6,221 nt of DNA from Flavobacteriales bacterium UBA2040 (lineage in GTDB: Bacteria; Bacteroidota; Bacteroidia; Flavobacteriales_D; Crocinitomicaceae): positions 1-6,221 of the forward strand of contig DDBE01000174.1 of the NCBI GenBank assembly GCA_002332715.1, in the 5' to 3' direction. Below are positions 1 through 6,191 of this stretch, in pieces. The translations under genes and the position numbers were made by a program. Positions within the stretch are counted from its first letter, which is position 1; the number at the start of each line of letters is the position of its first letter. The notes beneath the pieces are model-generated. The model worked only from the letters and a program-made list of their open reading frames with translations. It was not told where the DNA came from and did no database searches.

Positions 1-1318
1 ATGGGATTTTGGTGATGGAAATACAAGCACATTGCAGAGTCCTAGTCATACGTATGCCGCAAACGGAACTTATACAGTTTGTATGATTGCATCGAATGGT
101 TGTGGAGCAGATACCATTTGTCAACCTGTTGCGGTTACCTGTGTATCACCAACGGCTGGATTCTCGAATAGCTCAAACGGATTAGCGGCAGATTTTACAA
201 GTACATCTACAGGGATGCCAACCTCATGGTCTTGGGATTTTGGAGATGGGACAACGAGTACATCCCAAAACCCCTCGCATAATTACTTGACACAAGGAAC
301 TTACAATGTATGCTTAACGACAACGAATGTTTGTGGAACGAATACTATTTGTCAAAACGTTACGATTTTCTGTCCAACTCCAACTGCTGGATGGGCAAAT
401 AACTCAGCAGGTTTGATAGCGACGTTCACAGATTTCACGTCTAACACGCCTACAGCTTGGAACTGGAATTTTGGAGATGGAACAACATCCAACCAACAAA
501 ACCCAGTGCACGCTTTTCCTTCAGGAGGGACATACAACGTGTGTTTGATTACAACCAATCAATGTGGTGCAGATACTTTGTGTCAAAATGTATTGATTAC
601 TTGCCCAACTCCTACGGCGGCATTTAGTAACTCCGTTAGCGGTTTAGATGCTACATTCACAAATACGACTTCGGGAACAACGACAAGCTGGTCTTGGGAT
701 TTTGGTGATGGTACCACAAGTACGATGCAAAACCCAACACATACCTATACAACTGGTGGAACTTTTAATGTATGTTTTATTGCAACAAATGCATGTGGTA
801 ATGATACTGTTTGCAACACAATTACAACTGTTTGTCAAGCTCCTACAGCTGCATTTTCGAGTTTTGTTACAATGTTTTCTGCAGCCTTTACGAATACGAC
901 AACGGGTACTCCTACTAGCTGGTTCTGGGATTTTGGTGATGGAAATACGAATACAGTACAAAATCCAACACACGTTTATAGCGGAAATGGAACGTACAAT
1001 GTTTGCTTAACTGCATCAATTGGTTGTGATTCAACAACGACTTGCAGCAATGTTTTAATAGATGTTATTGGTCTTGACGAACTTTCATTCAATCAATTGA
1101 ACATTGCGCCAAATCCTGCAAACGATTACTATTCAATCAACAGCACGTTCGGTGGAAATATGATCGTTAAAATGTACAATTTGCAAGGAAAATCAATGAC
1201 TGAATTCGATACGAAAAACGAAGAAAAAATCAGTCTTCGTGAATGGCAAAGTGGTTCTTACTTTCTTGTAATTGACATGAACGGAACGCTTGTTTCTAAA
1301 AAATTGATTATTGAATAA
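1..1318 (+). CDS. PKD-repeat surface or secreted protein with T9SS C-terminal sorting domain (5' end outside window)
   Basis: This is the C-terminal 438 residues of a larger extracellular protein. The frame is open from base 2, which already encodes a PKD hallmark WDFGDG, so the true start lies upstream and the TTG at position 32 is internal. The visible part is one partial and four complete PKD repeats of 77 residues each (2-1063), a short linker, and a type IX secretion sorting domain (1100-1315) ending in KKLIIE. PKD domains are immunoglobulin-like beta sandwiches common in adhesins and secreted enzymes of Bacteroidota. The sorting domain is known to direct export through the outer membrane, often followed by anchoring to the surface or release. 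Each repeat has four cysteines, which suits disulfides in an exported protein. No catalytic domain is visible, so an adhesin or a stalk for an upstream catalytic domain are both possible. The gene converges on the phosphatase gene across a shared terminator. Confidence 0.9.
   Translation, partial: WDFGDGNTSTLQSPSHTYAANGTYTVCMIASNGCGADTICQPVAVTCVSPTAGFSNSSNGLAADFTSTSTGMPTSWSWDFGDGTTSTSQNPSHNYLTQGTYNVCLTTTNVCGTNTICQNVTIFCPTPTAGWANNSAGLIATFTDFTSNTPTAWNWNFGDGTTSNQQNPVHAFPSGGTYNVCLITTNQCGADTLCQNVLITCPTPTAAFSNSVSGLDATFTNTTSGTTTSWSWDFGDGTTSTMQNPTHTYTTGGTFNVCFIATNACGNDTVCNTITTVCQAPTAAFSSFVTMFSAAFTNTTTGTPTSWFWDFGDGNTNTVQNPTHVYSGNGTYNVCLTASIGCDSTTTCSNVLIDVIGLDELSFNQLNIAPNPANDYYSINSTFGGNMIVKMYNLQGKSMTEFDTKNEEKISLREWQSGSYFLVIDMNGTLVSKKLIIE
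2..1063 (+). repeat. Tandem PKD-coding repeat, exact 231-bp period
   Basis: The tryptophan codon opening the W(D/N)FGDG motif occurs at 2, 233, 464, 695 and 926, exactly 231 bp (77 codons) apart each time. Taking the first cysteine as the unit boundary, the complete units are 140-370, 371-601, 602-832 and 833-1063, preceded by a partial unit from 2 to 139. Unit residues 1, 58, 65 and 71 are cysteine in all four complete units. Other shared positions are PTA near residue 4, WxFGDG at 32-37, QNPxH near 43 and the Y/F-NVC stretch ending at 58. The units have diverged in sequence but contain no insertion or deletion relative to one another. Confidence 0.93.
1100..1315 (+). other. T9SS type A C-terminal sorting domain
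   Basis: The last 72 residues carry the pattern of the Por secretion-system sorting domain. An NxxPNPAxD opening is followed by a beta strand with an MYNLQGK turn, an isoleucine/leucine segment ending at SGSYFLVI, and a terminal KKLIIE. In this family the domain is recognised by the type IX outer-membrane translocon and is usually removed or exchanged for an anchor after export. It implies that the protein also has an N-terminal signal peptide, which would lie upstream of this window, and that the organism has a T9SS. Confidence 0.88.
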
Positions 1319-1336
1319 GTCAATTTTACTCTAAAT

Positions 1337-1374
1337 AAAAATCCAATATTGACTCAGCTGATAGGGGATTTTTT
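1337..1374. terminator. Probable bidirectional intrinsic terminator between convergent genes
   Basis: AAAAATCC at 1337-1344 pairs with GGATTTTT at 1366-1373, giving an 8-bp stem with a loop of about 21 bases. The stem runs into a T-tract on the plus strand and, read from the other side, a T-tract on the minus strand. It sits between the stop of the PKD gene (1318) and the stop of the convergent phosphatase gene (1389), so it could serve both. The stem is AT-rich and the loop long, so strength is uncertain. The loop contains a small TCAGCTGA palindrome that could form an inner hairpin. Confidence 0.6.
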
Positions 1375-1388
1375 ATGTTTACCGTTTT

Positions 1389-2624
1389 CTAAAAAAATCG
1401 ACAACTGAATATCGCGGTGTCATCTACATAATCTAATTCACCTCGATATTCGTCTAATTTCGAAAAGATGAAAGAATTTAAATCTTCCATACCAAGTGGG
1501 TAAAAGCGGTGAATATGATTGATCACATTCTCTAAACCATATTGTTCATCCTTTTGATTTTCAAGCTCCACTACTCCATCTGTATAAAGAACTAGCGTGG
1601 TATTTGGTGGTAGAATTTCGGAACCTATATTGACGAAAGGTAATTCCTCCATCATTCCCAAACCAATTGTTCCTTTATCGAGTAACTTGGCTTTTTTTCC
1701 GTTGGTTAAAATAGGGTGATTGTGTCCCGCATTAATATATTTCAAGGACCGATCTGTTGCCTTGTAATGCGCTAAGAAAAAGGTGATAAACTTCTCGCCT
1801 TTGGCACTTTGACTCACTTTCTTGTTCAATTCGTGCACCAATTCGTCAAGTTCTAATCTTTGATATTGAAACAAGGTTCTAATCGTCGCTTGGAAATTGG
1901 CCATTAGCATTGCAGCTCCAATTCCCTTTCCAGAAACGTCTCCAATACAAATGATATATTCGTCATTTTCCAAAGGAATGAAATCATAATAATCACCACC
2001 TACCTCATGTCTTGGTAAATATTTGGCTGAGAGATCCATTTTCTTGTTCGTGGGTAAATCTTCCGGGAAGAGCAGTTTTTGCATTTCGGTTGCTACTTCG
2101 AGCTCCTTTTTGATACGTTCCTGTATGACACTTTGCTTGGCCATTCGTTTGTTTTCAATAGCCACAACAACAATATTCGCCAAGGTCTGAATGAAGCTCA
2201 TGTTGAGCAAATGATCTGAAACTTTCAAGTTGCGGTTCAATCCCAAACTACCGAGGAGCAAATACGCTTTTGGTGCATCGTTCATGGTAATTGGAACCAC
2301 AACATCAAATTCGTGAAGAAGAAGTGACGGAGACGATTCAATAACTGTGATTTCCTTGAACCTGCCGAGTTCCATGTCTACATTAATCTCATTCATTTTG
2401 GGACGAAAACCTAATCTTAGGGTGCATTCCCACTCCTCTTTCTTTGTGAAAAGCAAAAACTTATGAAGTCCGAGTTGCTGGTGCAGAATGAATTGAAAGA
2501 TTTCAATAATAGTAGAAACATCTTCGTGTAAACTAATGGCATTGGTTAGATCTAGCAAAGAATTTAATTTAAAATCCTTTACTTTCAATTCACCTTCCAA
2601 GACCTTTACTTCACGATCGAGCAT
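1389..2624 (-). CDS. SpoIIE/RsbU-type PP2C serine/threonine phosphatase with GAF-like N-terminal region
   Basis: The 411-residue protein is a probable cytoplasmic metal-dependent phosphoserine/phosphothreonine phosphatase. Residues 1-30 are charged and probably helical. About 35-158 resembles a GAF-type sensor fold, and 160-186 is a helical linker with the EMQKLLFPEDLP motif that typically precedes the SpoIIE domain. The catalytic domain (about 195-411) keeps the expected metal-binding and core motifs: GGDYYD at 209-214, GDVSGKG at 228-234, NAGH at 298-301, YTDGVVE at 347-353 and DD at 401-402, so it should be active. Family members often dephosphorylate anti-sigma-factor antagonists in partner-switching cascades, but no STAS or kinase partner is visible here. 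The ligand of the GAF-like region is unknown. The ATG at 2624 starts one base after the stop of the upstream lpxD-like gene, so the two are almost certainly co-transcribed. The N-terminal assignment is less certain than the phosphatase domain. Confidence 0.92.
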   Translation of the reverse strand: MLDREVKVLEGELKVKDFKLNSLLDLTNAISLHEDVSTIIEIFQFILHQQLGLHKFLLFTKKEEWECTLRLGFRPKMNEINVDMELGRFKEITVIESSPSLLLHEFDVVVPITMNDAPKAYLLLGSLGLNRNLKVSDHLLNMSFIQTLANIVVVAIENKRMAKQSVIQERIKKELEVATEMQKLLFPEDLPTNKKMDLSAKYLPRHEVGGDYYDFIPLENDEYIICIGDVSGKGIGAAMLMANFQATIRTLFQYQRLELDELVHELNKKVSQSAKGEKFITFFLAHYKATDRSLKYINAGHNHPILTNGKKAKLLDKGTIGLGMMEELPFVNIGSEILPPNTTLVLYTDGVVELENQKDEQYGLENVINHIHRFYPLGMEDLNSFIFSKLDEYRGELDYVDDTAIFSCRFF

Positions 2625-2625
2625 T

Positions 2626-3555
2626 TTATAATTTCTCTAATAATTCCGGTAATTTTCGAATGGCCGCCATTTCTCTGAATTTCGCATTCGCTTCGATACA
2701 TGGGCTACCAAAATATGTTTTTCCTTCTTCTAAATCTTTTCCAATTCCCGATTGTGCGTACACTACAACGTTATCCGCAATTGTAATGTCACTTGCGCAA
2801 CCCACTTGTCCCCAAAGGGTAACATTGTTTCCAATTTGAACACAACCAGCAACGCCAACGTTTGCAGCAAAAAGGCAATTTTTACCAATCATGGTATCGT
2901 GACCAACTTGTACTTGATTATCGATTTTAGTTCCTTCTCCAATAACCGTTGTTGCTGTAACACCCGCATCAATCGTGCACAGCGCTCCTATTTCTACATT
3001 GTCGTGCAAATGCACTTTACCACAGGTTTGCAAACGCTCATATCCCGTTGGTTTTTTCTTGTAATAGAAAGCTGAAAAACCAATCACCGAATTTGGACCA
3101 ACGATAACATTGTCATCAATAATGGTGTCATCCAAAATAGATGCGCCAGAGTGAATGATGGAGTTTTTGCCAATTTTCACTCGATTTCCGATAAAGGCAT
3201 TCGGATAAATCATAGCCGTATCATGAATTTCACAATCCTCTCCTGTTATCGACCGTGTTTGTGGCTTAAAAGGCTTAAAATGACGTGTGATTCTATTAAA
3301 ATCATCAAAAGGAGCCACAGAAATAAGTAATCCTTTCCCTTCCGGGCAATCGACTTTTTGGTCAATTAATATAGTCGTAGCGGCACTTTTTAAAGCTTTG
3401 TCGTAATACTTCGGATGATCTACAAAAACTAAATCTCCAGAAACGACGCGGTGAATCTCGTTAATACCACTTACTATATGGTTTGGGTCACCAACATACT
3501 CCACCCCAAGAAATTCGGCCAATTGAGCCAAAGATTGATTTTCAGGAAATTTCAT
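2626..3555 (-). CDS. lpxD: LpxD-family UDP-3-O-acylglucosamine N-acyltransferase (short flavobacterial form)
   Basis: The 309-residue protein belongs to the LpxD family, which adds a 3-hydroxyacyl chain from acyl carrier protein to UDP-3-O-acylglucosamine in lipid A synthesis at the cytoplasmic side of the inner membrane. Residues 1-100 form the LpxD-type N-terminal uridine-binding region, including a DHPKYYDKAL segment. Residues about 105-275 are left-handed beta-helix hexapeptide repeats, followed by a short C-terminal helix (about 288-309). His219, in QVGHD, aligns by eye with the catalytic His239 of E. coli LpxD; the position of E. coli His276 appears to be aspartate (Asp256). From memory, flavobacteria often carry such a short LpxD-like protein in addition to a standard lpxD, so this may be a paralogue with a different acyl or sugar substrate. 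I chose the ATG at 3555 because family similarity starts there; the frame is open to 3639, but the extra 28 residues look unrelated. It leads an operon with the phosphatase gene. Confidence 0.88.
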   Translation of the reverse strand: MKFPENQSLAQLAEFLGVEYVGDPNHIVSGINEIHRVVSGDLVFVDHPKYYDKALKSAATTILIDQKVDCPEGKGLLISVAPFDDFNRITRHFKPFKPQTRSITGEDCEIHDTAMIYPNAFIGNRVKIGKNSIIHSGASILDDTIIDDNVIVGPNSVIGFSAFYYKKKPTGYERLQTCGKVHLHDNVEIGALCTIDAGVTATTVIGEGTKIDNQVQVGHDTMIGKNCLFAANVGVAGCVQIGNNVTLWGQVGCASDITIADNVVVYAQSGIGKDLEEGKTYFGSPCIEANAKFREMAAIRKLPELLEKL

Positions 3556-3570
3556 AACAAACGTTTTGCA

Positions 3571-3578
3571 CAAAATTA
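3571..3578 (-). promoter_or_regulatory. Candidate -7 element for the lpxD-like/phosphatase operon
   Basis: On the minus strand this reads TAATTTTG, a full match to the Bacteroidota -7 consensus TAnnTTTG, 15 bases before the ATG at 3555. A transcript from here would have a very short leader. No TTG is present 17-23 bases further upstream, so the -33 half of the promoter is missing or degenerate. The call rests on one 8-base match in an AT-rich 151-bp divergent region. Confidence 0.35.
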
Positions 3579-3706
3579 CGGAGATGCACCGTCTCTTTTG
3601 ATGATTAAGCCGGTTACTTATCCGCCAGAGGTTGTTCATTTAACATTTTTTTGAACCGATTAAAAAGCAAGATGTACCAAAGAGAAACAATTCATTCCTC
3701 ATAACT

Positions 3707-4297
3707 ATGAAAAAAATAGTACTTCTTAGCGGACTTTTTATATCGTCGCTTTCTTTCTCTCAAACCAAAACAATTGCCTTCAAACGCCACAACGGTGTCA
3801 AAACAAATTTCTCCTCTTTTTTGAAATTGGAAGGTATAATCGGAGGCACCTCGAATTTAGGTATGGCTCCTGAAAAATGGGTTCGTAATTCAGAATTAAG
3901 AAAAGTAATTCTAATTAATGATACCCTTGCCGCTATGGTGACAGAGGAAACTTGTTACAACGAATACAGTTACCAGCATCAAGAAACAGAAAAATGGCGA
4001 GCTGGAACGGATACGGTTACCCGACACCCTTTATTTTCTTCCGAATTGACGGTTGACAGTATGCGCAAAATATTACATACCGATTATTACTTTGCCAATG
4101 ACATGAAAGATGTTGAATTTGTTGGTTTTGGAGAAAGAGACCCAAAGTCGCCCAAAGAAATCCGACAAGAAAAAGTCAAAGAAGAGATAATTGATCTTGG
4201 TCTAAAAAATGATAAAAAATCGAAGTTTGGAAAATATACTTTGTTGAGTATAATAATAGCCTCTTCTTTGGGCATCGGACTGATCAAATTGAGATAA
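3707..4297 (+). CDS. Hypothetical exported protein with signal peptide and C-terminal membrane anchor
   Basis: I do not recognise the family of this 196-residue protein. Residues 1-18 form a clear signal peptide (MKK, a hydrophobic core, then SFS before Gln19), a style common in flavobacterial exported proteins. The middle (20-170) is polar, and from about 144 to 174 it is highly charged and probably helical. Residues about 177-193 are a hydrophobic segment followed by a terminal Lys-Leu-Arg, suggesting a single C-terminal transmembrane helix with the bulk of the protein in the periplasm. One cysteine (Cys83) is present and there is no lipobox. The stop codon overlaps the ATG of the next gene as TAATG, so the two products are probably made together and may interact. 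No Shine-Dalgarno site precedes the ATG, which is usual for this phylum. Confidence 0.8.
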   Translation: MKKIVLLSGLFISSLSFSQTKTIAFKRHNGVKTNFSSFLKLEGIIGGTSNLGMAPEKWVRNSELRKVILINDTLAAMVTEETCYNEYSYQHQETEKWRAGTDTVTRHPLFSSELTVDSMRKILHTDYYFANDMKDVEFVGFGERDPKSPKEIRQEKVKEEIIDLGLKNDKKSKFGKYTLLSIIIASSLGIGLIKLR

Positions 4298-5394
4298 TGC
4301 AGAAAGGCGAAGAACCCCTTTTTTTTCTGTGGACGTGGACAATTGTTTTTCTATTTTGCCCTTTTCAAGTGGCACTTTTGGAATGCAAAAACAGTTTTCT
4401 CCTCCCATTTTGGAATGCAATATTTGGATTATTTTCAGAACGTGAAATTCTAATCTTCTCTGACAGCGAAGGATTTTTTCTCATTATCACGATATTATTG
4501 GTTGCTTCAATGCTTTCCTTCTTCGTTTTCAAGAAATTCATATACCGTTTTCAATCACGTATTTTCGAAACGCTACATTACTTTCTTTTGGCCTGTGTCT
4601 TTATCATTTTCGTAAAATACGGCTTGGATAAGCTAATGATGCTCCAATTTACAGCTCCAGAAAGCAACCTGATGTTCACAGAAGTGGGCAATTTAGACAA
4701 GGACATTCTTTTCTGGACAACCATGGGCACTTCCCGTCTTTTCAATTGGTTAACAGGTGGAATTGAAGTCACTGCCACTTTGTTCTTATTGTTCAAACGC
4801 ACCAGAAGACTTGGCTTAATAGTTTTGTTTCTGTCCACCATTTACATTGTAATTCTCAATTTCTCCTTTAATATCGGTGTAAAATTGTTCTCGCTAATAT
4901 TATTGGGCACTCTCCTCACTTTGAATTGGAATACCTTTACTTTTCTCTTTCGATTCCTTTTGGGATTTGGGGAAGAAGGCGACCAAGCTGTGGAGAAAAA
5001 AGTCTATTTGCCAATTTTTAAAGTGGTACTCGGCGCATCCGTGATTGTTCTAATGGTTCAAATGAATTCAAATTCGAAAATAGTGAACAAGCTACAAGGT
5101 GCTTACACTTCTATTCAATCCGATAGACTTGATTATATTTTCATTAACCAACAAAACTATTGGATAGAACAAGCAAAAACGGGTGAAAGACGAAGTTTTG
5201 AAATAATTGGGCAAGGAAAAACCGAAATAAAACTTCGAGACGATTTCGGTGATATGAAAATAATTCAATTCCATAAAAACGACAAGGGTCGCTATCGATT
5301 TCAAGATGTGAATGGGGAATCTTTTACTTTTGAGAAAATGGATTTGAGCAAAGCAAACATTCTTCAAGACAAAACGCACTTGATTGTGCGTTGA
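4297..5394 (+). CDS. DoxX-like polytopic inner-membrane protein with C-terminal soluble domain
   Basis: The 365-residue protein has about seven hydrophobic segments, near residues 8-28, 58-78, 92-112, 138-166, 171-190, 194-222 and 237-256, followed by a polar C-terminal domain of about 110 residues. The core from about 95 to 210 resembles a DoxX-like membrane family of Bacteroidota. It has a KYGLDKLMMLQF segment, a Met-Gly before a helix containing TGGIEV, an RTRRLG loop, and an LNFSFNIGVKLFS segment. DoxX-family proteins are small membrane proteins linked in some systems to quinone or thiol redox chemistry, but the function of this longer form is not established. The C-terminal part looks beta-rich and could be extracytoplasmic. 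The ATG overlaps the upstream stop (TAATG), indicating translational coupling. The TGA stop abuts the stop of the convergent small gene, leaving no room for a separate terminator. Confidence 0.82.
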   Translation: MQKGEEPLFFLWTWTIVFLFCPFQVALLECKNSFLLPFWNAIFGLFSEREILIFSDSEGFFLIITILLVASMLSFFVFKKFIYRFQSRIFETLHYFLLACVFIIFVKYGLDKLMMLQFTAPESNLMFTEVGNLDKDILFWTTMGTSRLFNWLTGGIEVTATLFLLFKRTRRLGLIVLFLSTIYIVILNFSFNIGVKLFSLILLGTLLTLNWNTFTFLFRFLLGFGEEGDQAVEKKVYLPIFKVVLGASVIVLMVQMNSNSKIVNKLQGAYTSIQSDRLDYIFINQQNYWIEQAKTGERRSFEIIGQGKTEIKLRDDFGDMKIIQFHKNDKGRYRFQDVNGESFTFEKMDLSKANILQDKTHLIVR

Positions 5395-5610
5395 TCAGAT
5401 TTTTCTTCCTTTCCAAGTCAACTTCGCCGTGAAGGCACCGAAAAGCAAAGTAATCATATAAAACGGATATATTAGTTGATAGAGAAAAACATTTAAGGTA
5501 TTGAATTGCTCTTGAAATTTATAGGTGGAAAGAAAAGCAAACAGCAAAAGGCTTTGCCCGATCTTGAACAATATCCCTTCTTTTTTTATAGCTTTGAGTT
5601 CCAAACGCAT
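5395..5610 (-). CDS. Small two-helix membrane protein, function unknown
   Basis: This 71-codon reading frame fills most of the gap between the DoxX-like gene and ruvC. The predicted protein starts MRLELKAIKKEG, has hydrophobic segments at about 14-29 and 43-61, and ends with the basic WKGRKI. A positively charged start, two hydrophobic segments and a basic end are what a small inner-membrane hairpin protein would show. I do not recognise its family. The frame stays open back to 5880, but that would run antisense through ruvC, so the ATG at 5610 is the sensible start. Its TGA lies directly against the TGA of the convergent gene, and its ATG is three bases from the ruvC ATG. It is either a real compact gene or a fortunate open frame; the membrane-protein character favours the first. 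Confidence 0.6.
   Translation of the reverse strand: MRLELKAIKKEGILFKIGQSLLLFAFLSTYKFQEQFNTLNVFLYQLIYPFYMITLLFGAFTAKLTWKGRKI
5564..5596 (+). promoter_or_regulatory. Candidate Bacteroidota promoter for ruvC
   Basis: TTG at 5564-5566 and TAGCTTTG at 5589-5596 match the Bacteroidota -33 (TTG) and -7 (TAnnTTTG) elements, with 22 bases between them, inside the 17-23 base range known for Flavobacterium. The -7 element ends 17 bases before the ruvC ATG, predicting a short leader. The promoter lies within the opposite-strand 71-codon gene, which fits ruvC having no other upstream space. Confidence 0.5.
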
Positions 5611-5613
5611 TGA

Positions 5614-6171
5614 ATGGTTGAAGATAAAATAATTCTTGGAATTGACCCTGGTACAACTGTTCTCGGATACGGTTTCATCCATATTCAGGGAAAAAAAATT
5701 AAGATGATTAATTTTGGCGTGATTCACCTCAACAAATTGCCGACACAAAACGACAAGTTGAAACGAATATTTGAAAGGTTGGATGGATTGATCGCTGAAT
5801 TCAAACCGGATGAAATGGCACTTGAGGCGCCTTTTTTCGGGAAGAATGTACAATCTATGCTTAAACTCGGTCGAGCGCAAGGCGTTGCAATTGCGGCGGC
5901 GATCAAATACAACTTACCCTACGAGGAATATAGTCCACGAAGAATTAAACAAGCTATTACGGGCAATGGAGCCTCGTCAAAAGAGCAAGTTGCGGCCATG
6001 CTTCAAACCATCCTCAAACTAGAGGAAATCCCCAAATATTTAGATGCAACTGATGGCTTGGCTGCAGCACTATGTCATCATTATTCAAAAGGCATAGGAG
6101 AAAACAACAAAACCAAAGGCAACAATTGGAGTTCGTTCATTAAGAATAATCCAGATCGTAAGATTCGCTAA
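5614..6171 (+). CDS. ruvC: Crossover junction endodeoxyribonuclease RuvC (Holliday junction resolvase)
   Basis: RuvC is the dimeric, magnesium-dependent nuclease that cuts Holliday junctions symmetrically during recombination and repair, acting with the RuvAB branch-migration complex. The 185-residue protein shows the RNase H-like fold in order. GIDPGT contains Asp11, LEAPFFGKN contains Glu71, a KLGRAQG helix follows at 84-90, and LDATDGLA supplies Asp144 and Asp147. These correspond to the E. coli acidic tetrad Asp7, Glu66, Asp138 and Asp141, so the enzyme should be active. The ATG at 5614 is the first possible start, because an in-frame TGA directly precedes it. Residues about 160-185 form a polar, Asn/Lys-rich tail beyond the catalytic core. 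ruvA and ruvB are not in the window. Transcription probably starts from the promoter candidate at 5564-5596, and the gene appears to be followed by a terminator at the window edge. Confidence 0.97.
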   Translation: MVEDKIILGIDPGTTVLGYGFIHIQGKKIKMINFGVIHLNKLPTQNDKLKRIFERLDGLIAEFKPDEMALEAPFFGKNVQSMLKLGRAQGVAIAAAIKYNLPYEEYSPRRIKQAITGNGASSKEQVAAMLQTILKLEEIPKYLDATDGLAAALCHHYSKGIGENNKTKGNNWSSFIKNNPDRKIR

Positions 6172-6191
6172 TTCTATATTTTAATGGGTAC

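Noticed and set aside
644..1010. Open frames in other phases and on the minus strand within the PKD array (also 352-558)
   Set aside because: They are by-products of the tandem repeat in other frames, with low-complexity Cys/Arg/Thr- or Gln/Leu-rich translations that recur with the repeat period.
32..1318. Start of the PKD gene at the TTG at 32
   Set aside because: The frame is open to base 2 and encodes a PKD hallmark there, so the TTG is an internal leucine codon and the true start is upstream of the window.
3556..3639. 28-residue N-terminal extension of the lpxD-like protein
   Set aside because: The added residues are basic and unlike the family's N-terminus, whereas similarity begins at the MKFP start at 3555. 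The extension would also cover the only promoter-like motif.
3651..3687. Possible promoter for the 3707 gene: TTG at 3651 followed 21 bases later by TACCAAAG
   Set aside because: The spacing fits, but the second element matches TAnnTTTG only at the TA and the final G, too weak to support in AT-rich DNA. No complete TAnnTTTG was found on the plus strand between 3556 and 3706.
4087..4841. Minus-strand open frames at 4087-4287, 4202-4420 and 4578-4841
   Set aside because: They lie antisense to two well-supported plus-strand membrane protein genes and show no domain features of their own.
5611..5880. Long form of the small minus-strand gene, starting at 5880 (161 codons)
   Set aside because: The extra 90 residues would be antisense to the conserved core of ruvC and look like a shadow of it. 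The hydrophobic, protein-like part begins at the internal ATG at 5610.
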